DNA from: Amycolatopsis acidiphila
GTDB lineage: Bacteria > Actinomycetota > Actinomycetes > Mycobacteriales > Pseudonocardiaceae
Assembly (NCBI RefSeq): GCF_021391495.1
Contig: NZ_CP090063.1
Span: 7,688,001 to 7,752,000, forward strand
Length of the DNA stretch: 64,000 nt
Direction: 5' to 3'
Notes under the pieces: generated by a model
Databases searched by the model: none
What the model saw: only the letters and a program-made list of their open reading frames with translations
What the model was told of the DNA's origin: nothing
Position numbers and translations under genes: made by a program
Shown: one piece after another, positions 15,750-24,458 of the stretch
Position numbering within the stretch: position 1 is the stretch's first letter
Layout of the letters: each line of letters starts with the position of its first letter

Positions 15750-18001
15750 GGCAGCTGCACCCGATCCCGCACGGCGACAACGACTCCGGCACCGATCTGG
15801 CGGCCCGGCTGCGGCCGCAGTTCGCGCAACCGGTGATCCTGGTCGACCCCGACGACCCGGTGATCGGAGGGCCGCAGTGCCTGGTCCCGGTCTGCGACCG
15901 GCTCGCGGTGATCTTCGGCAAGTGCTCGGCCCACCATCAGCGCTGGATCGAGGCCGGCCGCCCCGACGACGTCGAGACCTGGGCGAAGTCGGCGCCCGCG
16001 AACCGGCGCTGGCTGCACCAGCCCCGGAAATGCGCGATCACGACCTGCCACCGCAGCCGCCGCGAGCACGGTCTCTGCCACTCCCACGCCAGTCGGTGGC
16101 AGAAACAGGGCCGCGCCGGGCTGACACAGTGGATCGCCGACGGCGGTGGCGGTCCGCCGCTGCCGGCCGGGGACGGCTGCCGGTTCCCCGACTGCTGCCT
16201 GGAGGCCGAGGGCGAGGCTGGATTATGTGACCATCACCGGAATCGGTGGATCCGCGCCGACCGGCCGCCGATCGAGTCCTGGCTCCTCGGTTGCGCGACG
16301 TTCGGGCAGGACCGGTTCGACCTGCGCGCCCTGCCGCTGAAGATGCGGCTGGAGATCGCCTACGCGATCCAATGCCGGGTCGACGAACGCCGCACGATCA
16401 CCCGGCCGCACTCGATCCGGCGGCTGCTGCGAGCCCTGCCCGGCGGCGGCGTCCCCTCGCTGCTGGACCGCAGCCCCGATTCCTGGATGGCCTATCTCGG
16501 GTTCTCCAGCGAGCGCGGCTACATCGAGCGACGGTTCCTGCTGGACGCGATCGGCTATCTGCGTGATCTCGTCGACGGCGTTGGCTGGGACGCGGAGTTC
16601 CCGCGCGATGTGTGGCTGCTGCGCCGGCTCGGGTTCCCCGGCCGCGACACCCGGTTCCGGTTCACCGGGATCGAACCGATCTGGTTGCGGCAGTTGACGA
16701 AACGGTGGGCCCGCTGGCGATTATCCACCGGGATCGCCGTCGCGACCGTCGGCGCCGACATCCGCGCGATCACCCTGTTCGCGCAGTCGTTCCCGGCCCT
16801 GCAGCGCGGACCCGAAGCACTGACCCGGGAGCTGGTCGAGGTCCATCTGGCGCACCTGATCGAACGGTTTCCGAATCCGAAGAGCCGGACCGGTCAGCTC
16901 AGCAGCCTCGCCGGTCTGCTGCGCGCGGCCCGCCAACACGGCTGGGAATCCCGGCTGTCTGCTCAGGTTGACCTGTTTCCCGAGGACTACCCGCGCCTGG
17001 TCAAGGGGCCACCACGGGCGTTGTCGGAAGCGGTGATGGCCCAGCTTGAACACCCCTGCGTCCTCGCCCGCTTCGCCGACTCCCGCGGCCGGTTGTTGGC
17101 GCGGATCCTGATGAGCACTGGGCTGCGCGTCGGTGACGGCGCCCGGCTGCGGCTGGACTGCGTCGTCCGCGACGGCCAGGGCGCGCCTTACCTGCGCTAC
17201 ACCAACCACAAGATGCGCCGGGACGCGTTCGTCCCGATCGACACCGACCTGGCCGAGGCGATCGCCGTCCAGCAGCAGGCGGTGCTCGACGAGTTCGATG
17301 ACCCGGCGGTCCTGCTGCCGCGGCCCACCCGCAACCCTGACGGCAAGGTGGCGTTCAGCACTGCAACCTTCCGGGGAGAACTGCGAGAGTGGTTGCGCGT
17401 CAGCGATGTCCGGGACGAACTCGGCCGCGCCGTCCATGTCGCGCCGCATCAATGGCGCCACACGTTTGGCACTCGCCTGATCAACAACGAGGTCCCGCAG
17501 GAGACCGTCCGTCGTTTGCTCGACCACGACTCGCACGCCATGACTTCGCACTATGCGCGGCTGTCGGACACGACCATCCGGGAGCAGTGGGAACGCGCTC
17601 GCAAAGTCAACATCGCCGGTGAGGCCTTGGCCACCGACACCGGTCCGCTGGCCGACGCTGTCTGGATGAAGAACAACCTCTCCAGGGCGAAGATGGCGCT
17701 GCCCAACGGCTACTGCTCCTTGCCGCTGCAGCAGAAGTGCGAGTTCGCCAATGCCTGTTTGACCTGCCCAGTTTTCGTCACGACGCCGGAGTTCCTGCCC
17801 CAGCATCGTCACCAGCTCGAGCAGACCCAAGACTTGATCGCCCAGGCCGACCGCAACGGACACCAGCGCCTTGCCGAGATGAATCGCACCGTCGAGAAGA
17901 ACCTCCTGGCCATTATCGACGGCCTGACCACATCGGATGGCTGCTGCGGCGGCGGAAAGTCCTGCGCCTGCAACGGAAAAAGCGGCTCGAATGCTTGCTG
18001 A
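15746..18001 (+). CDS. long tyrosine recombinase, TnpB-like (Tn554 family)
   Basis: This 751-residue protein has an N-terminal Cys/His-rich region (for example CAITTCHRSRREHGLCHSH), a core-binding domain and a C-terminal recombinase domain. Catalytic signatures are STGLRVGDGARLRLDC (Arg), HQWRHTFGTRLI (His-x-x-Arg), then LLDHDSHAMTSHYARL. The tail has the Cys cluster CEFANACLTCPVFVTT usual for this family. Its start overlaps TnpA and its stop overlaps TnpC, so all three are coupled. Confidence 0.88.
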   Translation: MRQLHPIPHGDNDSGTDLAARLRPQFAQPVILVDPDDPVIGGPQCLVPVCDRLAVIFGKCSAHHQRWIEAGRPDDVETWAKSAPANRRWLHQPRKCAITTCHRSRREHGLCHSHASRWQKQGRAGLTQWIADGGGGPPLPAGDGCRFPDCCLEAEGEAGLCDHHRNRWIRADRPPIESWLLGCATFGQDRFDLRALPLKMRLEIAYAIQCRVDERRTITRPHSIRRLLRALPGGGVPSLLDRSPDSWMAYLGFSSERGYIERRFLLDAIGYLRDLVDGVGWDAEFPRDVWLLRRLGFPGRDTRFRFTGIEPIWLRQLTKRWARWRLSTGIAVATVGADIRAITLFAQSFPALQRGPEALTRELVEVHLAHLIERFPNPKSRTGQLSSLAGLLRAARQHGWESRLSAQVDLFPEDYPRLVKGPPRALSEAVMAQLEHPCVLARFADSRGRLLARILMSTGLRVGDGARLRLDCVVRDGQGAPYLRYTNHKMRRDAFVPIDTDLAEAIAVQQQAVLDEFDDPAVLLPRPTRNPDGKVAFSTATFRGELREWLRVSDVRDELGRAVHVAPHQWRHTFGTRLINNEVPQETVRRLLDHDSHAMTSHYARLSDTTIREQWERARKVNIAGEALATDTGPLADAVWMKNNLSRAKMALPNGYCSLPLQQKCEFANACLTCPVFVTTPEFLPQHRHQLEQTQDLIAQADRNGHQRLAEMNRTVEKNLLAIIDGLTTSDGCCGGGKSCACNGKSGSNAC

Positions 18002-18386
18002 CAACCCCAGACACCTCGCCGAACACGCCCGTCAGCGCCACGATCAGACCCTGCACCGCGCCCAACAGGCGCTCGCCGAGCTGGCCGACGCCGGAGAACA
18101 GGTGACCGTTGCGCAACTTGCCAACCGGGCCGGCGTCTCGCGGTCATGGATCTACACCCAACCCGCATTGCGCGACCGGATCCGGCAGCTACAGCAGCAT
18201 CGCGCCAGCGCTGGCTTCGTCCGCGACACCGCCACCCGGGCCACCGACGACTCACTGCGTCAACGTCTGGCCCTGGCGCACGAGCGAATCAACCAGCTCC
18301 GCACCGAGAACCAGCAACTCCGTGACGCCCTTGCCCACGCCCACGGCCAACTCCGCGCAGCCCGCCTCAGCACCGGTGATCGATAG
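17991..18386 (+). CDS. TnpC-like transposition accessory protein (DUF6262 type)
   Basis: The 131-residue product starts within the last codons of the TnpB-like gene. It has an N-terminal HTH (VAQLANRAGVSRSWIYTQP) followed by a coiled coil (LAHERINQLRTENQQLRDAL). This fits the small third protein of Tn554-like elements, which influences orientation and efficiency of transposition. The ATG at 17991 is preferred over an in-frame start 54 bases upstream that would lie inside TnpB. Confidence 0.75.
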   Translation: MLADNPRHLAEHARQRHDQTLHRAQQALAELADAGEQVTVAQLANRAGVSRSWIYTQPALRDRIRQLQQHRASAGFVRDTATRATDDSLRQRLALAHERINQLRTENQQLRDALAHAHGQLRAARLSTGDR

Positions 18387-18444
18387 TCAAAGACACCTGT
18401 CCACGACGCGAAACGCCAGGTCAAAGGCGGTATTTGAAGATCGA

Positions 18445-18456
18445 AGTCGAGATAAC
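18445..18456 (-). repeat. right terminal inverted repeat of Tn554-like element
   Basis: AGTCGAGATAAC at the junction; its complement GTTATCTCGACT matches the left end apart from one extra base. Confidence 0.7.
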
Positions 18457-18457
18457 G

Positions 18458-18612
18458 GCGGCGACGGTCGCGTCACCGAAAGCTGTTGCCCAGTCAGCGA
18501 TCCCGACGTTGGTGGTCAGGATCGTGGACGACTTGAGGTAGCGCTGGTTGATCACCTGGAACAACGCGGACGCGCCGTCGCCGGGCAGCGGCAGATAGCC
18601 GAGCTCGTCCAA
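18458..18612 (-). pseudogene. istB middle fragment interrupted by the Tn554-like element
   Basis: The minus strand reads LDELGYLPLPGDGASALF and then YLKSSTILTTNVGIADW to FGDATVAA, the Walker B/sensor part of IstB. Upstream of DELGY the frame has a stop codon inside a palindrome, so the N-terminal half with the Walker A motif is missing. The 3' continuation is at 14405-14534. Confidence 0.85.
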
Positions 18613-18641
18613 CTATGTGGATATCCACATAGTTGGACGAG
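18604..18641. repeat. 38-bp perfect palindrome at an istB-istB junction
   Basis: The two arms are perfect complements centred on ATAT between positions 18622 and 18623. Each arm runs into the DELGY/DEFGY codons of a different istB fragment, one on each strand. It therefore marks a head-to-head fusion of two truncated istB genes. Confidence 0.9.
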
Positions 18642-18938
18642 TTCGGCTACATGGAACTGGACAAGGTCGGCGCGAAACTGCTCTTCCAGCTTTTCACCGA
18701 CCGCGAGGAACGCCGCGCGATCGCCATCGCGACCAACGCACCCTTCTCGGAATGGCCGAAAACCTTCACCGACCAGCGTCTCTGCCGCGCCGTGATCGAC
18801 CGCATGACCTTCAACGGCACCATCATCGAGACCGGCAGCGAGTCCTACCGCGCCCAGAGCACCCAAGCCCGGCTGCAGGAACAACAACTCGCCGCGAGCG
18901 AGAACGACGGCCTGATCGGCGCCCTCAACCGCCCCTGA
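18633..18938 (+). pseudogene. second istB-like fragment (C-terminal half)
   Basis: The frame begins inside the palindrome with MDEFGYMELDKVGAKLLFQL and continues REERRAIAIATNAPFSEW, then RLCRAVIDRMTFNGTIIETG, ending 101 codons later. These are Walker B and C-terminal parts of a different IstB lineage from the minus-strand fragment. The N-terminal half and any istA are missing, so it is not functional. Confidence 0.8.
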
Positions 18939-19016
18939 AACGAATGGGGCCGGCTGCCCACGGCGACTGTCTTGTCGGAGACAGGTCCGTGAGCACCCGG
19001 CCCCGCACAACCTAAA

Positions 19017-20676
19017 CCTCGATCCACCGAGGTGTGGGGCTGGGGTGGGTGTGTCGGAATGAGAGAAGTGCCCTCTGAGCTGGGATGATTGGAGTTCTCA
19101 CACAGCAACCTGACCCCAGTTCTGGAAGGCACTTCGAGTGCAAGTTTCGCACAGGTTCGCCGAGGAGTCGGCGATATTCGACGATGACCATCTCGTGTCG
19201 CTGGCCGGTCTGGTGCCGGTGATGACGCTGGCCGGACAGACCAGACTGCCGCAACTGCTGGCGGAGAAGGTGTCGATCACCCAGCCGCGGATCGCGTCCG
19301 GGACGGCCAATCCGGGCCCGAAACTGGCCACGGTGATCGCGGGGATGTGCGCGGGCGCGGACTGTATCGACGATGTTGATGTTGTGCGCTCGGGCGGGAT
19401 GACGACACTGTTCGGCGGGGTGTATGCGCCCTCGACGGTCGGAACCCTGTTGCGGGAGTTCACCTTCGGACACGCCCGCCAGCTGGAGTCGGTGCTGCGT
19501 GAACATCTGACGGCCTTGTGCGAGCGAGTCGATCTGCTGCCCGGCACTCACAAGCGGGTGTTTGTGGATATCGACTCGCTGTTGCGGCCGGTGTACGGGC
19601 ATGCCAAGCAGGGCGCGTCCTACGGGCACACGAAGATCGCCGGGAAGCAGGTGCTCCGCAAAGGGCTTTCACCGTTGGCGACCACGCTGAGCACCGAGCA
19701 CGGCGCGCCGGTGATCGCCGGGATGCGGTTGCGGGCCGGGAAGACCGGCTCCGGCAAGGGCGCCGGACGCATGGTCGCCCAGGCGATCGGGACCGCTCGT
19801 GCCGCCGGGGCCGGTGACATCCTCGTGCGGGGTGATTCCGCCTACGGCTCCCGGTCGGTAGTCCGCGCCTGCCGGCGGGCCGGGGCGCGATTCTCGCTGG
19901 TGCTGACCAAAAACGCCGCAGTGCGGCGGGTGATCGCGGCGATAGGTGAGGACGCGTGGACGCCGGTGAAATACCCCGGTGCGGTCCGTGACCCTGACAC
20001 CGGGGAGTGGATCTCCGACGCCGAGGTCGCCGAAATCCCCTACACCGCGTTCGCCTCCACGGCCGACCGGGTCACCGCGAGGCTGATCGTGCGGCGTGTC
20101 AAAGACGCCCGCTACCCGGACGCGCTGTTCCCGGTCTGGCGATACCACCCGTTCTTCACCAACACCGCCGAACCGACCGCTGCCGCTGACATCACCCACC
20201 GCCGCCACGCGGTCATCGAAACCGTGTTCGCCGACCTCATCGACGGCCCCCTGGCGCACCTGCCCTCGGGCCGGTTCGGCGCCAACAGCGCGTGGGTGTT
20301 GTGCGCGGCGATCGCGCACAATCTGCTACGCGCCTGCGGTGTCCTGGCCGGCGACCGGCACGGCCACGCCCGCGGTGCCACCCTGCGCCGCCGCATCGTC
20401 ACCGTCCCCGCCCGGTTCGCGCGCCCGCAGCGCCGACCGGTCCTGCACCTGCCCCGCCACTGGCCCGGGGCCACGTCATGGCTTCGGCTGTGGCGCAGCA
20501 CTATCGGCTTTACGCCACCATCAGCGATGCCCATCTGACCACCCGCCGCACGACGGCCCGACCGGAGACCACAGTGGAAAAGCTGGGCAGACCAGCGGCT
20601 ACCTCCCACCCGAAAAGACGCTGGTGCACCCCTTCAGCACGCGGACCAGCCCAAAATCCCAATCGGTGGATCGAGG
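19017..20676 (+). mobile_element. IS1380-family insertion sequence
   Basis: A 1.66-kb element with matching 14-bp inverted ends, CCTCGATCCACCGA at the left and its complement at the right. It has a single transposase gene. CTAA occurs next to both ends (offset by one base at the left) and may be the target duplication. Confidence 0.85.
19138..20538 (+). CDS. IS1380-family transposase
   Basis: This 466-residue DDE transposase has an N-terminal AEESAIFDDDHLVSLAGLVP region and catalytic segments VFVDIDSLLRPVYG and ILVRGDSAYGS. A C-terminal region HRRHAVIETVFADLIDGPLA supplies the final acidic residue. The length is normal for the family and no frameshift is visible, so it may be active. The GTG start follows a GGAAGG site. 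Confidence 0.9.
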   Translation: MQVSHRFAEESAIFDDDHLVSLAGLVPVMTLAGQTRLPQLLAEKVSITQPRIASGTANPGPKLATVIAGMCAGADCIDDVDVVRSGGMTTLFGGVYAPSTVGTLLREFTFGHARQLESVLREHLTALCERVDLLPGTHKRVFVDIDSLLRPVYGHAKQGASYGHTKIAGKQVLRKGLSPLATTLSTEHGAPVIAGMRLRAGKTGSGKGAGRMVAQAIGTARAAGAGDILVRGDSAYGSRSVVRACRRAGARFSLVLTKNAAVRRVIAAIGEDAWTPVKYPGAVRDPDTGEWISDAEVAEIPYTAFASTADRVTARLIVRRVKDARYPDALFPVWRYHPFFTNTAEPTAAADITHRRHAVIETVFADLIDGPLAHLPSGRFGANSAWVLCAAIAHNLLRACGVLAGDRHGHARGATLRRRIVTVPARFARPQRRPVLHLPRHWPGATSWLRLWRSTIGFTPPSAMPI

Positions 20677-21046
20677 CTAAGTCGTCCTCGACCTCGGGAA
20701 TGTCGGCCTCGCCCGTTCGCTGGCCATCCTCGGCGTTGAGGAATCACTCATCGTCGGCTCATGGCCGCCGCCGAAGCGTTCGCGCACCTGGAGATCTCGA
20801 CAGGGCTGCATGCTCTTCCGTCGAACTTTCGCCGAAGCCGGGCCCCGCCCGGCATCGACATGGAACAACGCGGCACCGTGGTCATTGTGCCGACGCGGCG
20901 CGGTTGCTGTCCGTACATCTTCACAGTCCGGAGGCAGCAGGGACCGAGCGTGAAGCCGCGTCCCGTTCGTCAGCACTCAGCGCAGCGTGTGGTGTGACGC
21001 TGGTCGGGTAGCCGCCAGTGGGGAGGTTCGAAACCCGGATTCCGGG
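20677..21046. other. no gene recognised
   Basis: Between the IS1380 end and the DUF302 promoter only overlapping low-complexity frames are present on both strands, and none has recognisable motifs. It may be decayed coding DNA. Confidence 0.4.
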
Positions 21047-21062
21047 ATACCCCCGGGCGTAT
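21047..21062. promoter_or_regulatory. CsoR/CstR-type operator, copy 1
   Basis: ATACCCCCGGGCGTAT is a near-palindrome 36 bases before the DUF302 ATG. It matches three other copies at 23448, 23720 and 24070, each ahead of a separate transcription unit around the CstR-like gene. Confidence 0.7.
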
Positions 21063-21098
21063 TCTGGCGTGGTAAGACGGTGAGAAAGGTGATCGGCG

Positions 21099-21491
21099 AT
21101 GGAGTACGGCTTCGCTGTGCGGTGCGAGGCGCCGATGGGCGAGACGGTCGAGCGGGTACGGGCGGCGCTGGCCGAGCAGGGGTTCGGCGTACTGACCGAG
21201 ATCGACGTGCAAGCGACGCTGCGGGCGAAGCTCGGTGAGGAGAGCGAGCCTTACTTGATCTTGGGGGCGTGCAACCCCCAGCTGGCGCATCAGGCGTTGG
21301 GCGTGGATCGGCGGATCGGGTTGTTGTTGCCGTGCAACGTCGTGGTGCGCGCAGACGGCGGGTCGACGGTGGTGGAGGCGCTGGACCCGCAGGTGATGGT
21401 CAGCGTACCGGGCGATTCCCGGCTGCAGCCGATCGCTGACGAGGCCGGTCGGCGCTTGCGTACCGCCTTGCAGACGGTCAAGGGTAGCTGA
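21099..21491 (+). CDS. DUF302 domain protein
   Basis: This 130-residue protein fits DUF302: GFAVRCEAPMGETVERVRAA at the start, then TEIDVQATLRAKLGEE, LILGACNPQLAHQAL and IGLLLPCNVVVRADG. The biochemical role of the family is unsettled. It is first in an apparent operon with the SHOCT protein and multicopper oxidase, behind a CstR-type operator, which suggests a role in sulfur or metal stress. Confidence 0.88.
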   Translation: MEYGFAVRCEAPMGETVERVRAALAEQGFGVLTEIDVQATLRAKLGEESEPYLILGACNPQLAHQALGVDRRIGLLLPCNVVVRADGGSTVVEALDPQVMVSVPGDSRLQPIADEAGRRLRTALQTVKGS

Positions 21492-21552
21492 TGGTGCTCG
21501 CGGCAGTTCCGGCAATCGGACGAGCCTGTGTGCTACGGGAGGTGAGGTCGCG

Positions 21553-21780
21553 ATGATGGGCGGCGCGATGGGCGGCGCGATGGGATGGATGTGGATCTGG
21601 CCGGTACTGGTCGTGCTCGGCCTGTTCGCCGTCGTGGGGGGCCTGCTGTGGTGGGTGCGGGCGCGGCGCGAAACCCCGGCAGGCGCGAACGGCAGTGCCC
21701 GCCGGATCCTGGACGAGCGGTTGGCGCGGGGCGAGATCGACGAGGACGAGTATCGGCGTCGTCGCACGGAGCTGCAGTGA
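21553..21780 (+). CDS. small membrane protein with SHOCT domain
   Basis: A 75-residue protein with Met/Gly-rich start (MMGGAMGGAMGWMW), one transmembrane helix (WPVLVVLGLFAVVGGLLWWV, about 16-35) and a C-terminal SHOCT motif (ILDERLARGEIDEDEYRRR). GGGAGGTGAGG precedes the start. Its stop overlaps the GTG of the oxidase gene. SHOCT proteins may assist oligomerisation; a partner role for the oxidase is inferred from coupling. Confidence 0.87.
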   Translation: MMGGAMGGAMGWMWIWPVLVVLGLFAVVGGLLWWVRARRETPAGANGSARRILDERLARGEIDEDEYRRRRTELQ

Positions 21781-23247
21781 CTGGCGATCCGGTCGGTCGG
21801 CGCAGGGCATTGGGGCTGCTGGCGGCCGGGTCGGCTTCGGTGGTAGCGGGGGTGACCGGCTGGGTGACTGGTCTGGGCGCCCCGGCCAGCGGTGGGTACC
21901 CGGTCACCGGTGACCAGCCGCTACGCGAACCACTGGCATCGACCAGCAATAACGGTGCACTCGCCGTGTCGCTGACCGCGGCACCTGGCGCGGCGGTGGC
22001 CGGGCAGGCCGGCGCCGGGCTCGGGTTCAACGGAGGTTCTCCGGGGCCGACGTTGCGAGTGCGTCCCGGTGACGTTCTGCGAGTGCGCCTGATAAATCAC
22101 CTGCAACAGCCCACAAACCTGCACACCCACGGGTTGCACGTTTCCCCGGAGCGCAACGGCGACAACCCGTTCGTGGTGATCGCGCCGGGCGAGGTGTTCG
22201 ATTACGAGTACACGATTCCGGCCAATCATCCGGCGGGGACGTTCTGGTACCACCCGCACCACCACCAGTACGTCGCGGATCAGCTCTTCGGCGGGCTCGC
22301 CGGTGCGCTCATCGTGGACAGCGGCCCCGACCTGGGCGCCGCCACGGACCGGGTGCTGCTGATCGGCGACACCACGCTGGACGACGGGGGCCGGATCGCC
22401 GCGGTGAGCGCGATGGACCGAATGATGGGACGACAGGGCTCACTGGTCCTGGTCAACGGCCAGCACCAGCCCGTCGCCACCGCCGAGTCCGGGGTGCCGG
22501 AACGATGGCGGCTGATCAACGCCTGCACCTCGCGCGTGTTGTCCCTGCGGCTGGAAGGGCATCAGCTGACCCACGTCGCGAGGGACGGCTATTTCCTGCC
22601 GGTCCCGGAAGTGCGGGACCGGATCGTGCTCGCGCCCGGCAACCGCGCGGATGTCCTCGTTCACCCGGCGGCGGGACGGCACCGGCTGCTGACCGATCCC
22701 TATGACCGCGGCAATCCCGGGATGATGGGCGGTATGGCAGCCACGGGCTCCACTGCGGCCAACGGGCCCATTGCTCTCGCGACACTGGTGGTGACCGGGG
22801 CCATGAGCCCCACGGCCTCGCCACCGGGTGCGTTGCCGGCGCCGGCGCTGCCCACAGGGCCGGTGACGACTCGGCGGACAGTGACGTTCGGCATGCAGAT
22901 GGGCATGGGCGGCGGCGGGATGGGGTTCACCATCGACGGAAGGCGCTTCGACCCGCAGCGCACCGACCAAGCGGTCCGGCTCGGGGCCACCGAGGAGTGG
23001 CTGGTGTCCAACACCAGCCCGATGGATTCCCCCGTTCCACCTGCACGTGTGGCCCTTCCAGGTACTGGCCACCAGCGCAAACCCGGTAGCCGAGGAAAGC
23101 CTGCGGGACGTGGTGCTCGTGCCGGCGCACGGCTGGGCGCGCCTCCGGGTGACCTTCGCCGACTTCTCCGGCCGCAGCGTCTACCACTGCCACATCCTCG
23201 ACCACGAGGACGCCGGCATGATGGCCACCATCCAGGTCGCACGCTGA
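21777..23247 (+). pseudogene. Tat-exported multicopper oxidase, frameshifted near the 3' end
   Basis: The GTG start overlaps the SHOCT stop (GTGA). A twin-arginine signal (GRRRALGLLAAGSASVVAG) leads the protein. Copper motifs LHTHGLHV and FWYHPHHHQY are in the first frame. The last ones, FHLHVWPF and YHCHILDHEDAGMM, need a one-base shift: the run of five C at 23029-23033 should be four. With that correction the protein is complete at about 489 residues. Either a sequencing error or a true recent mutation explains it; the uncorrected product lacks the C-terminal type 1 and trinuclear ligands. Confidence 0.85.
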
Positions 23248-23447
23248 CTCTCGCTCCAGGTTTCTCTCCGGAACACGCACTCCTGCGCCGACCCGCCCGT
23301 GACCGCGGCGGCATGGCCAGCGCAACGCCGGGCGTCCTCGGGTAGTCCGGCGGGAAGCCGACCGTTTTGTTGCCCCTGGCCGGGCGCGCCGGGGCGATCC
23401 CCCTGTCTCCGGCGGTGTGGTGTGTGCCGCAGCCACTCGTCTCTTCA

Positions 23448-23461
23448 TACCCCCGGGGGTA
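23448..23461. promoter_or_regulatory. CsoR/CstR-type operator, copy 2
   Basis: TACCCCCGGGGGTA is a perfect 14-bp palindrome about 41 bases before the 55-residue Cys-rich protein gene. Confidence 0.75.
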
Positions 23462-23502
23462 CTGTCGAGAGCGAGTGGTCGTCGAGTAAAGGAGACTCAC
23501 GG

Positions 23503-23670
23503 ATGTGTCGTCGTGTCACGTGTTCGCGGTGCGGGAAAGCCACCTACGCCGGATGCGGTCAGCATGTGGAGCAGGTACTTGCCGGTGTGCCGGCTTCGCG
23601 GCGGTGCGCTTGCACGCCCGAGCCGGGCGCCGCGGCCCGCGTATTGCGCCGCCTGTTCGGCCGCGGCTGA
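23503..23670 (+). CDS. 55-residue Cys-rich protein under CstR-type operator
   Basis: Starts MCRRVTCSRCGKATYAGCGQ, continues HVEQVLAGVP and CACTPEP, and ends in a basic tail. Six Cys in a zinc-knuckle-like arrangement suggest metal or sulfur binding. AAAGGAGA lies 8-9 bases upstream of the ATG. Similar short proteins occur in actinobacteria, but no function is known to me. Its own operator and RBS argue for a real gene. Confidence 0.75.
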   Translation: MCRRVTCSRCGKATYAGCGQHVEQVLAGVPASRRCACTPEPGAAARVLRRLFGRG

Positions 23671-23719
23671 CCCGCCGGTCCGCGATGCCGGACACAGCTG
23701 GGTGAGGCCGCGCAATCAC

Positions 23720-23733
23720 TACCCCCCGGGGTA
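23720..23733. promoter_or_regulatory. CsoR/CstR-type operator, copy 3 (autoregulation)
   Basis: TACCCCCCGGGGTA lies 24 bases before the repressor gene, consistent with self-repression. Confidence 0.7.
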
Positions 23734-23739
23734 TGTTGA

Positions 23740-24027
<288 letters not shown>

Positions 24028-24069
24028 CCCGTTCGACGCGGAATTCCGGCGCCGACCTACGTTTAACGG

Positions 24070-24084
24070 ATACCCCCGGGGTAT
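24070..24084. promoter_or_regulatory. CsoR/CstR-type operator, copy 4
   Basis: ATACCCCCGGGGTAT lies 25 bases before the rhodanese gene and governs the rhodanese-dioxygenase-exporter unit. Confidence 0.75.
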
Positions 24085-24109
24085 TCGAGCGAAGTGGTGG
24101 AGGTACCAC

Positions 24110-24422
24110 GTGGCAGTACATGAAGCGACGGTGGAAGAGCTGGAGCGGGCGCTCGCCGAAGGTGTGCGGCTGGTGGACGTGCGCACGCCGGGCGAGTTCG
24201 CCGAAGGGCATGTGCCCGGTGCGATCAACGTGCCGCTGGAGCAGGTCCCCGACGCGGGGCGGGAGTGGAACGGAGCGGGTGTGGCTGATCTGCCAGTCCG
24301 GGGCACGCAGCCTGCGCGCGGCGCAGGCGCTGGATGCCCTGGACGTGGCTGCGGTGTCGGTGGCCGACGGCACCGCCGGCTGGCAGCGCAGCGGCCGGCC
24401 CGTGCGAACCGGAACGAACTGA
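24110..24422 (+). pseudogene. single-domain rhodanese, frameshifted
   Basis: The first frame (GTG start, GGAGGT upstream) reads VEELERALAEGVRLVDVRTP and GEFAEGHVPGAINVPL. The active-site half VWLICQSGARSLRAAQAL, with its catalytic Cys, is in another frame. The shift lies between about 24250 and 24285 in a G-rich stretch. If corrected, the protein is about 103 residues and would transfer sulfane sulfur. A sequencing error cannot be excluded. Confidence 0.8.
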
Positions 24423-24458
24423 GGCAACGACCGCACTCGGGCGGGAAGGAGACAGCAC

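Larger units (their letters stand above)
14536..18457 (+). mobile_element. Tn554-like tyrosine-recombinase transposon
   Basis: A 3.9-kb insert carries three overlapping genes in the Tn554 order: a short tyrosine recombinase, a long tyrosine recombinase and a small HTH/coiled-coil protein. It splits an istB gene; removing it rejoins FGDATVAA to AMLDRLL in frame. The ends carry an imperfect inverted repeat, GTTATCTGACT at the left and GTTATCTCGACT at the right (complement). A 4-base GCGG is shared by both junctions, which may be the crossover site. No resistance or cargo gene is visible. Confidence 0.88.

Noticed and set aside
20677..20997. Overlapping frames on both strands after IS1380
   Set aside because: Low-complexity translations without motifs or RBS; treated as non-coding or decayed.
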